Shown here: positions 32,168 through 40,335 of the stretch, in pieces
Position numbering within the stretch: the stretch's first letter is position 1
Layout: the number at the start of each line of letters is the position of its first letter
NCBI GenBank assembly: GCA_005882115.1
Contig: VBEG01000035.1
Location: 1 to 40,562 of the forward strand
Direction: 5' to 3'
DNA from: Chloroflexota bacterium
GTDB lineage: Bacteria; Chloroflexota; Dormibacteria; Dormibacterales; Dormibacteraceae
DNA length: 40,562 bases
Notes under the pieces: generated by a model
Seen by the model: the letters and a program-made list of their open reading frames with translations, nothing else
Told to the model about the DNA's origin: nothing
Database searches by the model: none
Position numbers and translations under genes: made by a program

Positions 32168-33334
32168 CTATCCGTAGGTGGCGACGGTGTGATGCTCGAT
32201 CAGCTCCTCGTCGAGCTCGAAGCCAAACCCGGGCCGTTCGGGCACGTTCAGGTACCCGTCGCCGTCGATCCATGGCTTGGAGACCAGCATCTGACTCAGC
32301 GCGGTTGATGGCCAGCCGGGCGGCTCGTGCGGAAATTCAAACCAGGAATGATTCGGGATCGACGCCGCGAGGTGGAGGTTGGCGAGCAGGCCGATGCCGT
32401 GGGTCCAGGTATGCGGGGCGATCAGCAGCCCGGCGGCCTCGGCGAGGGCCGCCACCTTCCGCAGCTGGTAGACACCTTCGGACAGGACTGCGTCCGGCTG
32501 GAGCACGTCGTAGCAACCCTCCTCGATCAGCAACCGGAACTCGTGCATGCCGTGGTTGTTCTCTCCGCCGGCGAGCTGCAGCGTGTGAATGCGATCGCGC
32601 AAGCGGCGCAGGCCGGCGTAGTCGTGACGCGGCAGGGGCTCTTCGAGCCACGTCACGCCGAGACGCTCGAGCTCGAGCGCGACGTCCATCGCAATCGGGA
32701 AGGTCCACTGTCGATGGCCTCCGAGGCCGGGCAGCACACCGGCCTGGTTGGCGTCGACGAGGATCGCGAGCCGATCCCCCAGGTCGAGCCGGATCGCTTC
32801 GACGACGCGTATATCGTCGCGCGGGTCGTCGGAGTGAAAACGCAGCTTTACCGCCTTGAAGCCCTCGGCAACGATGCGGCGGCAATCCTCCACCCGGCGC
32901 TCCGCGGACCGCACCTCGCCGGTCGCGCAGTACGCGGCCACGCGATCGGTCGCGGCGCCCCACATCTTGTAGACGGGAAGGCCCGCGATCTTGCCCGCGA
33001 TGTCCCAGAGCGCGATCTCGACGCAGTAAACAGGCGACCCAAGGATCTCCGCATCGCGCATGACCCCGATCAGACTCTCCGGCCGGGCGGCGTCCTGACC
33101 AATCAGGTGCGGGGTCACGAAGCGGTCGACCGAGACGGCGGCTTCACGGCCGGCCTCGGCGGCTGTGATGCCGACCACGCCACCGACAGTCTCGACCTCG
33201 ATCAGCGTCACATGAAAGGAATGCTGGATCTCGTTGCGGCCCCACGCCGGCCTGAACTCGGCCGGCAGCGGCAGATCGAGCACACGCGAGCGGATCCTCC
33301 TGATGCGAGTCTCCGGCGGCGACGCGGCTCCCAT
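32168..33334 (-). CDS. Enolase-superfamily (mandelate racemase type) enzyme 2
   Basis: This 388-residue protein starts at the ATG at 33334; a GTG at 33364 would add ten residues. It is closely similar to the enzyme at 29958-31118, with the same catalytic set: Lys-x-Arg in AVKLRFH, Asp in ILVDANQAG, Glu in WLEEPLPRHDY, Glu in LAGGENNHGMHEF and His in APHTWTHG. Differences around the second barrel half (for example GENN against GEDN, and THGIG against GNGIG) suggest a related but not identical substrate. No operator palindrome lies before its start. It may be read through into the TIM-barrel 2 promoter region, 81 bp downstream. It probably acts as an acid-sugar dehydratase. Confidence 0.87.
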   Translation of the reverse strand: MGAASPPETRIRRIRSRVLDLPLPAEFRPAWGRNEIQHSFHVTLIEVETVGGVVGITAAEAGREAAVSVDRFVTPHLIGQDAARPESLIGVMRDAEILGSPVYCVEIALWDIAGKIAGLPVYKMWGAATDRVAAYCATGEVRSAERRVEDCRRIVAEGFKAVKLRFHSDDPRDDIRVVEAIRLDLGDRLAILVDANQAGVLPGLGGHRQWTFPIAMDVALELERLGVTWLEEPLPRHDYAGLRRLRDRIHTLQLAGGENNHGMHEFRLLIEEGCYDVLQPDAVLSEGVYQLRKVAALAEAAGLLIAPHTWTHGIGLLANLHLAASIPNHSWFEFPHEPPGWPSTALSQMLVSKPWIDGDGYLNVPERPGFGFELDEELIEHHTVATYG

Positions 33335-33366
33335 CTGCGGCCATCCTATCCGGCGACAATTCACGG

Positions 33367-33615
33367 GTGCTGAACTTGCTTGGCAACATCTTTTCGTGGA
33401 CAGTGACCGCGCTGTTTGGCGCGATCACGATCCTGCTCGCGTTCGAGAGCTGGGCGCTGCTTACCAACCACGAGCCAGTCACGGACTACATAAGACCGGC
33501 GGTCCATTCCTATCCGGGCATCGCCTTTGTGATCGCTGTGGTGATTGGAATCCTCGTCGGACACTTCCTGTGGGGCCCGGCGTACGGCCGAACTTCACCG
33601 GTCGGCAAGAAATGA
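33367..33615 (+). CDS. Small membrane protein, tandem copy 1
   Basis: This 82-residue protein has two predicted membrane helices (about residues 8-30 and 52-70) separated by a loop containing ESWALLTNHEPVTDYIRPAVHSYPG. It ends with VVIGILVGHFLWGPAYGR. The sequence is clearly related to the next gene (ES-AL...P-T...R-AV...P...AVVIG..-GH-LW). The start is a GTG at 33367 in a short divergent gap from the enolase-family gene. The function is unknown. No signal or catalytic residue can be seen. The two proteins may form a pair in the membrane. Confidence 0.65.
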   Translation: MLNLLGNIFSWTVTALFGAITILLAFESWALLTNHEPVTDYIRPAVHSYPGIAFVIAVVIGILVGHFLWGPAYGRTSPVGKK

Positions 33616-33824
33616 ACTTCGGCGCCGAGACGATCGTTTCCCTGATCGCGACGCTTGTGTCGCTTGTGGTCTTCCTCTTGATGCTCGAAGAATCCCTCGC
33701 GCTGACCGCGGGACGCGACCCGATCACCAACGACGTGCGGTCCGCGGTGCGCCGCTTCCCGCGTGTCACCTACGCGATGGCGGTCGTCATCGGCATGGTG
33801 CTGGGTCACCTTCTCTGGCCATAA
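33612..33824 (+). CDS. Small membrane protein, tandem copy 2
   Basis: This 70-residue two-helix protein is similar in order and motif to the preceding one: EESLALTAGRDPITNDVRSAVRRFP, then AVVIGMVLGHLLWP. The ATG overlaps the previous stop as ATGA, so the two proteins are coupled and probably made in equal amounts. Gene duplication with divergence of the N-terminal helix (NFGAETIVSLIATLVSLVVFLLML) is the simplest explanation. The proteins' role is unknown; I found no holin-specific features. Confidence 0.65.
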   Translation: MNFGAETIVSLIATLVSLVVFLLMLEESLALTAGRDPITNDVRSAVRRFPRVTYAMAVVIGMVLGHLLWP

Positions 33825-33859
33825 CGGCAGCCGCGGCGGTCAGCGGAAGGAGGGAGTGG

Positions 33860-34741
33860 GTGGGGACGATCGTGGTCCTGATCTCGGCGACGGCGTTCGG
33901 CACCCTTTCAGTTTTCGGCAAGCTTGCCTACCGCGCTGGGCTCGGGACCGAGCAGACCCTCGCGTTTCGATTCGTGATTGCGGCGATCGGGATGTGGTGC
34001 CTGGCGCTGGCGCTGCGCCAGAATCCCATGCGCCTCGGGAGGCTCGAGCTGCTCACCCTCGTCGCGCTAGGCGCGCTGTTCTACACCGGCCAGTCGCTCG
34101 CGTACTTCACCGCGCTGCGCACATTGCCCGCTTCCCTGTGCGTGCTGATCGCATACGTCTACCCCAGCCTGGTGGTGCTTGTCGGATGGGCATTTTGGCG
34201 GAGATCCGTGTCCATCTGGCACGCGGTTGCCCTGCTTGGCAGCTTTCTCGGGGTCGCCCTGCTCGTCGGCGGCGCAGAGCTGCGGTTCAGCTGGGCACTC
34301 GTGTTCGCGATTGCGTCTCCCATGATCTACACGGGCTACATCCTGCTCGGAGAGCGGGTGATGGCGTCGGTGCCTGCGGTCGGCGCCAGCGCCGTGATCA
34401 TGTCGGGCGCTGCCATCGCCTTCACGCTCATCGCCGCGCTCGCGGGTGAGCTCAGGCTTCCCTCCTCATCCGCTCAGTGGGCGGTCGGTTTGGGCATCGC
34501 TGTCATCCCGACGATGGTCGCGATATCGCTTTTCCTTGCCGCGCTGCCGCGGATCGGCGCGGCACGGTCATCACTGCTGAGCACGTGGGAGCCGGTCGTC
34601 ACCGTGTTGCTGGCCGTCGTATTGCTTGGTGATCGCTTCGCCCTGGCCCAGGTTGCCGGCGGGATGTTGATCCTAGTGGCTGTCATCGTCGTCCAGTCCG
34701 CCCAGCTTTGGAAGCCGGGGCCGCCGAGCGCGCTCAAGTAA
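33860..34741 (+). CDS. EamA-family (DMT superfamily) transporter
   Basis: This 293-residue protein has ten hydrophobic helices in two EamA repeats. The first includes AFGTLSVFGKLAYRAGLG and YTGQSLAYFTALRTLPASLCVLIAYVYPSLVVLVG. The second includes SPMIYTGYILLGERVMASVPAVGAS and PRIGAARSSLLSTWEPVVTVLLAVVLLGDRFALAQVAGGMLIL. It probably exports a metabolite or amino acid; the substrate cannot be told. The start is the GTG at 33860 with GGAAGGAGGGA just upstream; open codons before it overlap the small membrane-protein gene. It is convergent with the endonuclease-like gene, 18 bp away. Confidence 0.88.
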   Translation: MGTIVVLISATAFGTLSVFGKLAYRAGLGTEQTLAFRFVIAAIGMWCLALALRQNPMRLGRLELLTLVALGALFYTGQSLAYFTALRTLPASLCVLIAYVYPSLVVLVGWAFWRRSVSIWHAVALLGSFLGVALLVGGAELRFSWALVFAIASPMIYTGYILLGERVMASVPAVGASAVIMSGAAIAFTLIAALAGELRLPSSSAQWAVGLGIAVIPTMVAISLFLAALPRIGAARSSLLSTWEPVVTVLLAVVLLGDRFALAQVAGGMLILVAVIVVQSAQLWKPGPPSALK

Positions 34742-34759
34742 TCCATATAGCGTGCCAAC

Positions 34760-35482
34760 TCAAAAGTCGGCGAAGACAGGTAGGTGGTCGGACGCCCGAA
34801 CGTTCAGCGTCCACGCGCGATGCGTCGTGCCGACCGCGCCCGTCGCGTAGATCGCGTCGAGCTTCTGGGCCGTCCAGTGGGTACGTCGCAAGCCATGGGT
34901 GAGTTCGACCAGCCGGGCTTCGTGCGCCGCGGTCCGGATCCGCCGCCACAGCCGCAGGCGGGGAGGCCCGAAGGTGTTGAGATCGCCGGCGATCAGCGTC
35001 AACGGCACCGCATGACGCGAAGTCATGTCGGTGAGCATCGCGCGGAACTGCTCGAGCTTGTGCGTGAATCCGACCACATCGAGGTGCATCACATAAACCC
35101 GCAGCGCATCCGATTCGGCGCGAATCGCGATCCGTCTCTGAGGCGGGATCGCCCGCAGCAGCGTCCGCTCGGCGCGCGTCAGGTGGACGGCCGGTAGATC
35201 GCTTAGTGACACCACCTGAGGGGACTCATCGAAAAGGCCGCGACGCCAGATCAGGGCGTTGGCCTGCTCCCGGCCTCGGAACACCTGCGCTGTCGCCTGG
35301 AAGTAGGAGTATCCGTCGCCCATCGCCTCCGCGATCGCCTCGGCGTCTCGGCGCCCATCGTGCACTGACGCTTCCTGGATCGCGAAGAGATCGACGTCTC
35401 GAAAGTCGCGGTGGGTGCGCACCGTCTCGAGGACCTTGTCGAGCCTGTTGCCGAGCAGGATGTTCCACGTACAAATCCGCAC
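34760..35482 (-). CDS. Endonuclease/exonuclease/phosphatase-fold protein
   Basis: This 240-residue protein has the EEP-fold motifs in order: CTWNILLGN (residue 4 on), Glu in FAIQEASV, YVMHLDVVGF, AGDLNTFGPP and the final SDHLPVFADF. These supply the metal-binding Asn, Glu, Asp/Asn and catalytic Asp/His. The family includes nucleases, sphingomyelinases, inositol polyphosphate phosphatases and deadenylases. No signal peptide is present, so it acts in the cytoplasm. The gene is divergent from the glyoxalase-fold gene with only 18 bp between starts. The substrate cannot be deduced. Confidence 0.85.
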   Translation of the reverse strand: MRICTWNILLGNRLDKVLETVRTHRDFRDVDLFAIQEASVHDGRRDAEAIAEAMGDGYSYFQATAQVFRGREQANALIWRRGLFDESPQVVSLSDLPAVHLTRAERTLLRAIPPQRRIAIRAESDALRVYVMHLDVVGFTHKLEQFRAMLTDMTSRHAVPLTLIAGDLNTFGPPRLRLWRRIRTAAHEARLVELTHGLRRTHWTAQKLDAIYATGAVGTTHRAWTLNVRASDHLPVFADF

Positions 35483-35500
35483 TTATCTATCCTGCCCCGC

Positions 35501-35896
35501 ATGACCCCCTTCGATCAGCTCGACTACCTCTACACGCCTAGCAACGACGTCGCCAAGGACGCGAAGTTTTTCACCGAGGTCCTCGGCGGCCGGCTTGCCT
35601 TCGCCGTCGAAGGCATGGGCGCGCGGGTGGCGATGATCGAGCTGACCGGCGGCCCTCCGCACGTTCTGCTCACCGACCACCTCGAAGGTGATCGCGCCAT
35701 CTACATCTATCGGGTCAAAGATCTAGGCAAGGCGGTTGCGGGGCTGAAGAAGCGCGGGCTGAAACGCGAGAACCGGCTCGAGATTCCGATGGGTCCTTGC
35801 TCGTCGTTCGTGCTGCCGGGCGGGCAACGAGTCGCGCTATACGAAGCGTCACGGCCCGAGGTGCTCAAGCATTTCCTCGGTCGCAAGGACTTCTGA
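35501..35896 (+). CDS. Glyoxalase/VOC-fold protein
   Basis: This 131-residue protein is of the vicinal oxygen chelate family. It has the paired beta-alpha-beta modules: LDYLYTPSNDVAKDAKFFTEVLGGRLAFAVEGMGARVAMIELTGGPPHVLLTDH and then RAIYIYRVKDLGKAVAGLKKRGL, PMGPCSSFVLPGGQRVALYEASRP. A Glu near the end (LYE) is the usual metal ligand, but the first His ligand is not obvious, so catalysis is uncertain. The start at 35501 lies in a short gap from the endonuclease-like gene; a longer frame upstream is a shadow of it. Confidence 0.8.
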   Translation: MTPFDQLDYLYTPSNDVAKDAKFFTEVLGGRLAFAVEGMGARVAMIELTGGPPHVLLTDHLEGDRAIYIYRVKDLGKAVAGLKKRGLKRENRLEIPMGPCSSFVLPGGQRVALYEASRPEVLKHFLGRKDF

Positions 35897-35961
35897 TTTG
35901 AAAATCGGTGCAATGAAACCGCTGACGCCCGATCGCGGAGGCGCTTCAAAATAGGCAGCGC

Positions 35962-37545
35962 ATGAGCACCAAGCGCTGGATCCTGATCGCCGCGGTGCTC
36001 GGGTCCGGGATCGTTTTCCTCGACTCGACGGTGGTCAATGTGGCGCTGCCCAAGATCGGCCGCGACCTGCCTCGCTTGTTCCTGGGCGTCCTCGAAGGCC
36101 AGTCGTACGTCTACAACGCATACCTGCTCACCCTGAGTGCCCTTCTCATCCTCGCGGGCGCGGTGAACGACTTTTACGGACGCAAGCGGACGTTCCTTCT
36201 CGGCCTGGTCGGCTTCGGCGCGACATCGGTCCTGTGCGGTTTCGCGCCGAACATGGAGCTTCTCGTCCTCTTCCGCGTCCTGCAGGGAGCAACCGGCGCG
36301 CTCCTCGTTCCAGGTTCGCTCGCATTGATCACCGCCAACTTCTCGGGCGAGGAGCAGGGCCGGGCGTTTGGCACCTGGGCGGGCGCGTCCGGCGCGACCA
36401 CCATCCTTGGTCCCCTGATCGGCGGCGTCCTCGTCGACACGATCTCGTGGCGCGCCGCGTTTTTCATCAACGTCCCACTGGTCGCCGTGGCCGCCTGGGC
36501 AACCTGGAAGAACGTGCCGGAGAGCCGCGAGGAGGGCAAGTCTCCATCGTTCGACTGGATCGGCGCTGCCATCGTCGCGTTGTCCGTCGGCGGCCTGGCG
36601 TTCGGCACGATCTACGGCCAGCAGCGTGCGTGGCGGGACCCCCTTGGCTACTTGATTCTTGCGGCGGGTATCGTCGCCACGGCGGCGCTTCCGTGGTGGA
36701 TGATGCGCGCCAAGCATCCGTTGATCCCGCTCGACCTCTTTCGCTCCCGCAACTTCACGGTCACCAACATCTCGACCCTGCTGATCTACGGGGCGCTCTA
36801 CGTCACGTTTTACTACCTCGGCCTCTTCCAGCAGGGCACGCTTGGTTACACGGCCGCGGCTGCGGGCGCCGCCGGGATACCGGGCTCCATATTCCTCATC
36901 TTCTTCTCGCCGCGATTCGGAAGCCTCGCCGCGAAATACGGCCCTCGAGTATTCATGGCCGTCGGGCCGGTCATCATGGCCCTCGGCGTGCTGTGGTTCG
37001 CGCGCGTGCCCTCGTCGAGCACGCCCTGGAAGCTGGAGCCGAACCACGTGAGCACTTACCTGCCGCCCCTCTCGTACTTCATCGACTTTCTGCCCGGCAA
37101 CATCATCTTTGGGATCGGCATCATGATCATGGTCGCGCCGTTGACGACAGCCCTTATGACGTCGGTGCCTGTCCGGCACTCGGGCCTGGGATCGGCGATC
37201 AACAACGCGATCTCTCGCGTCGGCCCGCAGCTCGCCGGGGCGCTGATCTTCGTCTTCCTCACCGCCTCCTTCTATGCCTACCTGGCGCCGCATCTCCCGG
37301 GCGTCGATGTTTCATCTGAGTCCTTCCGCAGCACAGTCAGTCCCTTGAACACGCCGAGCGATCTGAAGCTGACGGCCGTAGTCCGCGATGCGTCGACCAC
37401 GGCGTTCCACCTCGCCATGCTCATCGGCTCGGGACTATTGCTGGCGGGGGCCGTCGTCAACGCGGTGGGCATCCGCAACAAGCAGCCTCGGCCTCAGGAG
37501 GCCGAGCTCGGCGAAAAGGAGCCTGTCTCCGCGACGCCGGCGTAG
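35962..37545 (+). CDS. MFS drug exporter of the DHA2 (EmrB/QacA) type
   Basis: This 527-residue protein has 14 predicted helices. Helix 1 ends in FLDSTVVNVALPKIG, the motif D1 typical of the DHA2 family. Motif A is GAVNDFYGRKRTFLLG, and the helix 4-5 region has FRVLQGATGALLVPGSLALI and the antiporter motif C in GASGATTILGPLIGGVLVD. The family exports drugs and metabolites by proton antiport. A C-terminal charged tail follows helix 14. No TetR regulator was found beside it. The antisense open frame over the gene is a high-GC shadow. Confidence 0.9.
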   Translation: MSTKRWILIAAVLGSGIVFLDSTVVNVALPKIGRDLPRLFLGVLEGQSYVYNAYLLTLSALLILAGAVNDFYGRKRTFLLGLVGFGATSVLCGFAPNMELLVLFRVLQGATGALLVPGSLALITANFSGEEQGRAFGTWAGASGATTILGPLIGGVLVDTISWRAAFFINVPLVAVAAWATWKNVPESREEGKSPSFDWIGAAIVALSVGGLAFGTIYGQQRAWRDPLGYLILAAGIVATAALPWWMMRAKHPLIPLDLFRSRNFTVTNISTLLIYGALYVTFYYLGLFQQGTLGYTAAAAGAAGIPGSIFLIFFSPRFGSLAAKYGPRVFMAVGPVIMALGVLWFARVPSSSTPWKLEPNHVSTYLPPLSYFIDFLPGNIIFGIGIMIMVAPLTTALMTSVPVRHSGLGSAINNAISRVGPQLAGALIFVFLTASFYAYLAPHLPGVDVSSESFRSTVSPLNTPSDLKLTAVVRDASTTAFHLAMLIGSGLLLAGAVVNAVGIRNKQPRPQEAELGEKEPVSATPA

Positions 37546-37571
37546 TTCCCAGTCTGCGTGCGCGGGATGAT

Positions 37572-38255
37572 CTAGCCGTCGACGGTCTGCATCAGGAGCT
37601 CGCGAGGAGGGTCGAGCGGCCCGAAGAATTCGTCGAGCCATCGTGGGTGGTCGGGCAGAGGAAGCGGTGGCACGGTGAGCCGGCTCCACCCGCTCGCCTC
37701 GAACCACTCGGGCTGCTCGGGATTGATCAGCGCGATCACGCCGCCTGGCCGCGTGACGCGGCGCATTTCGGCGAGCACGATGGGATCCGGTCCGAAGGCG
37801 CCGGACGCTGCGGTAAGGTCCGACGAGCCGTCGCCGACCGGCAGGTTTTCAGCCCAACCAGCGACAGCCTCAACGTCGGGCAGGCGTCGTTTCAGCATCG
37901 CCCGAAGCCCGGCCGCCGGCTCTACCGCGAGGGTGCGCCTGCTGCGCTGCACGAGGTGTTGGGTGAGCCGGCCGCTCCCGGCTCCGACGTCGATCGCCAT
38001 CGCAACGCGGTCAGGCAGAGCGTCGATGAGCTCCGGATGGATCGGCTCGTAGCGCGTTAGCTCGTCCCACTTCTCAGGCTCCAGGTGGTAGACCAGGGTC
38101 CAGAAAAGCGCCCGCACGACACTGTCGTCGGGCTCCCCTGATGGCACGCGCGCCAACTCGTGGATGCGGATCGCGGACGGCAGCCGCGCGACGTCGTGGA
38201 CGCTGAAGTGCCGCCAGCCGGGCGGTGCCTTGGCGACGGCCTCTGCATAGTCCAC
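37572..38255 (-). CDS. Class I SAM-dependent methyltransferase
   Basis: This 227-residue protein has motif I as AMAIDVGAGSGRLTQHLV (about residues 88-105), motif II-like LAVEPAAGLRAMLKRRLPDVEAVAGWAENLPVGDGSSDLTAASGAFG, and the following strand RVTRPGGVIALINPE. This is the Rossmann-like methyltransferase fold of the UbiE/methyltransf_11 type. The first 80 residues are an extra N-terminal part of unknown role. The start is a GTG at 38255, divergent from the glycosyltransferase by about 30 bp. The methyl acceptor is unknown. Confidence 0.82.
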   Translation of the reverse strand: MDYAEAVAKAPPGWRHFSVHDVARLPSAIRIHELARVPSGEPDDSVVRALFWTLVYHLEPEKWDELTRYEPIHPELIDALPDRVAMAIDVGAGSGRLTQHLVQRSRRTLAVEPAAGLRAMLKRRLPDVEAVAGWAENLPVGDGSSDLTAASGAFGPDPIVLAEMRRVTRPGGVIALINPEQPEWFEASGWSRLTVPPLPLPDHPRWLDEFFGPLDPPRELLMQTVDG

Positions 38256-38285
38256 GCGTACCCTCGATCAGACTAAGACGGCGTG

Positions 38286-39311
38286 ATGAGGATCGCCGTC
38301 GTCTCCTCGCCGGTGACGGCGCTTCGTCCGGCGCAGCTTGGCGGGGCGCAAGCCTTCATCTGCGACCTCGCGCGAGGGCTCACGGAGCGTGGGCACGACG
38401 TGACACTCCATTGCGCGGAAGGCTCGCAGGTCGATGGCGTGGAGCTGGTCACGGTTGCCGCACCTCCAGACGCCGCTGCCGCGCTCGTCATGCCCGGCGG
38501 GTCGCAGCCGCCGCCCGCGCCGGGCGTCGCGGCTGCCCTCGGGCAGATCTTCCAGACGATCCGCGCGATGGACGTCGACGTCATCAGCCAGCACGCGTTC
38601 GACGCACCAGCGCTTGAGCTCCCGCGTGGCCTGCGCGTGCTGCACACGTTGCATCTGCCGCCCATCGTGACCGGAGTGGTCGAGGCCGCAAGGCAGGTAC
38701 CGGCAGGCGCGCTGGCGACCGTGTCGCGCTCTTGCCAGGCGCACTGGCGCGGCGCGGGCGTGGACGTGGAACGCGTGCTGCCCAACGGCGTCGCCGACAT
38801 CGCGATCGAGTCCGCTCCCTCGCGATCAGCCCTCATCGCCGGGCGCATCTCGCCGGAAAAGGGAATCGAGCACGCGATCGCCGCTGCGCGGTCCGCCGGC
38901 ATCGCGGTGCGCCTCGCGGGTGCGCACTACGATCCAGCCTATGTGGTCGATCTTCACGGCGTCGAAACGCTGGGCTCGCTTGCGCGCGACGAGCTTCGCC
39001 GCGTGATGGCCACTTCCGGCGTCACGGTGTGTGCGGTGCGCTGGGAAGAGCCGTTCGGCATGGTCGCCGCGGAAGCCCAGATGGCCGGATGCCCGGTCGC
39101 GGCGTATCGCCGCGGCGCGTTGCCAGAGGTGGTAGACGAAGGCGTGAGTGGGTTTCTCGCCGAGCCCGACGACGTCGCAGACCTCGCCGTCGCGATCGAG
39201 CGCTGCCTGACGCTCGACCGGGCGTCGGCCCGGGCAAGCGCGCGCCGCCGCTTGAGTCTCGACGACGCGCTGGACCGATACGAATCCGCGTTGCGGGAGG
39301 TCGCGCGATGA
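38286..39311 (+). CDS. GT4-family glycosyltransferase
   Basis: This GT-B glycosyltransferase of 341 residues starts at the ATG at 38286; a GTG directly before it is in frame. The N-terminal domain has SSPVTALRPAQLGGAQAFICDLARGLTERGHDVTL. The donor-site domain begins with ALIAGRISPEKGIEHAIAAA and has the E-x7-E motif in RWEEPFGMVAAEAQMAGCPVAAYRRGALPEVV. It is retaining by family. It overlaps the reductase gene downstream as ATGA and lies just before a pterin-synthase-like gene. By analogy to cyanobacterial and Chlorobium pterin glycosylation, it may attach a sugar to a pterin. Other acceptors cannot be excluded. Confidence 0.85.
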   Translation: MRIAVVSSPVTALRPAQLGGAQAFICDLARGLTERGHDVTLHCAEGSQVDGVELVTVAAPPDAAAALVMPGGSQPPPAPGVAAALGQIFQTIRAMDVDVISQHAFDAPALELPRGLRVLHTLHLPPIVTGVVEAARQVPAGALATVSRSCQAHWRGAGVDVERVLPNGVADIAIESAPSRSALIAGRISPEKGIEHAIAAARSAGIAVRLAGAHYDPAYVVDLHGVETLGSLARDELRRVMATSGVTVCAVRWEEPFGMVAAEAQMAGCPVAAYRRGALPEVVDEGVSGFLAEPDDVADLAVAIERCLTLDRASARASARRRLSLDDALDRYESALREVAR

Positions 39312-39928
39312 CCCTCACGGCAGTCGTTACAGGTGGATCAGGCGGCATCGGCGGCGAGGTGGTCAAGGAGTTGCGCGCTCGTCGGTGGGACGTGACATCG
39401 CTCAGTCGCAGCGAAGGCTGCGACGTCTCCGACGAAGACCAGGTCGTCAAAGCATTCGGCCAGCTGCGGTCGCTCGACGCGCTGGTCCACTGCGCGGCCG
39501 TGTTGATCAAGCAACCCTTCGTCGACACGAGCATGCGTGACTGGGACGAGCAGCTCGGCGCCGGCTTGCGCGGCGCATTTCTATGCAGCCGAGAGGCTTT
39601 CCGCCTGATGCGCCGCGGCGGCGGTGCGATCGTCATGGTGTCGAGCCTGTCAGGTATCGCCGGCGCGGAGAAGTTCCGCGGCATGGCGGCGTACGTCGCC
39701 GCCAAGTCGGGCCTGGCCGGCCTGACCGAGGCGCTCGCTGTCGAAGGCCGCGAGTTTGGCATTCGCGTCAACGCGATCAGCCCGGGCTCGGTCGACACCG
39801 CCATGCTCCGCGTCGCGGGGGTGGAGGGCCCCGCCCTTTCGCCCGCCGAGGTCGCTCACGTGATCGTCTGGCTCGCCTCTACCGAATCCGCTCCCCTTAC
39901 CGGTGCTAATTTGCGGATGGACCCATGA
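39308..39928 (+). CDS. Short-chain dehydrogenase/reductase
   Basis: This SDR is short, at 206 residues. The NAD(P) motif is VVTGGSGGIGGEVV (residues 6-19), and the catalytic Ser and Tyr-x3-Lys are in MVSSLSGIAGAEKFRGMAAYVAAKSGL. PGSVDTAM and a final LASTESAPLTGANLRMDP follow. It is about 40 residues shorter than usual, with a compact region after the second strand. It is translationally coupled to the glycosyltransferase upstream and to the pterin-synthase-like gene downstream. In that context a sepiapterin-reductase-like step is plausible, though ordinary carbonyl reduction cannot be excluded. Confidence 0.85.
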   Translation: MTLTAVVTGGSGGIGGEVVKELRARRWDVTSLSRSEGCDVSDEDQVVKAFGQLRSLDALVHCAAVLIKQPFVDTSMRDWDEQLGAGLRGAFLCSREAFRLMRRGGGAIVMVSSLSGIAGAEKFRGMAAYVAAKSGLAGLTEALAVEGREFGIRVNAISPGSVDTAMLRVAGVEGPALSPAEVAHVIVWLASTESAPLTGANLRMDP

Positions 39929-40335
39929 CCACGCATGTGACGATCACCCGCCGCGCCACATTCGCGGCCGCGCACATCCTGTGTCGCGACGACTGGGACG
40001 ATGAGAAGAACCGCGAGGTGTTCGGGGCGTGCGTCACCGACCACGGGCACAACTATGTGATCGAGGTCACCGTGAGCGGCCCGCTCGACCCCGAGACCGG
40101 CATGGTCGTCAACCTCAAGCACATCGACAGCGTCCTGCGCCGGGAGCTCATCGACGCCGTCGATCACCGCCATCTGAATCGCGACGTGGACTTCCTGCGC
40201 GGCGTGATTCCCACCGCGGAGAACGTGGCGATGGCGGCGTTTCATCGCCTGGAGCCGCACTTCAAACCCTCGCGCCTGGTGAAGGTGCGTGTGGTGGAGA
40301 CGGAGAACAACGCCGCCGAGGTGACCGCCGACTAG
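39925..40335 (+). CDS. 6-pyruvoyl-tetrahydropterin synthase/QueD-family protein
   Basis: This 136-residue member of the PTPS/6-carboxytetrahydropterin synthase family has zinc ligands His17 (FAAAH) and His40/His42 (DHGHNY), a catalytic Cys36 (GACVTDHGHN), and DHRHLNRDVDF (80-90) with PTAENVA, which resembles eukaryotic PTPS more than QueD. The final Glu lies in VVETENNAAEV. PTPS makes 6-pyruvoyl-tetrahydropterin from dihydroneopterin triphosphate. The gene overlaps the SDR as ATGA. No QueC, QueE or other queuosine genes lie nearby, which supports a biopterin-type role, but a QueD function remains possible. Confidence 0.85.
   Translation: MTTHVTITRRATFAAAHILCRDDWDDEKNREVFGACVTDHGHNYVIEVTVSGPLDPETGMVVNLKHIDSVLRRELIDAVDHRHLNRDVDFLRGVIPTAENVAMAAFHRLEPHFKPSRLVKVRVVETENNAAEVTAD

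Noticed and set aside
34798-34805. GAACGTTC, a match to the operator core
   Set aside because: It lies inside the coding sequence of the endonuclease-fold gene, matches only the inner 8 bp and is far from any promoter.
35707-37293. A 528-codon minus-strand open frame opposite the MFS exporter
   Set aside because: It is the reverse reading of a protein with clear MFS motifs, and its composition is low-complexity and charged.
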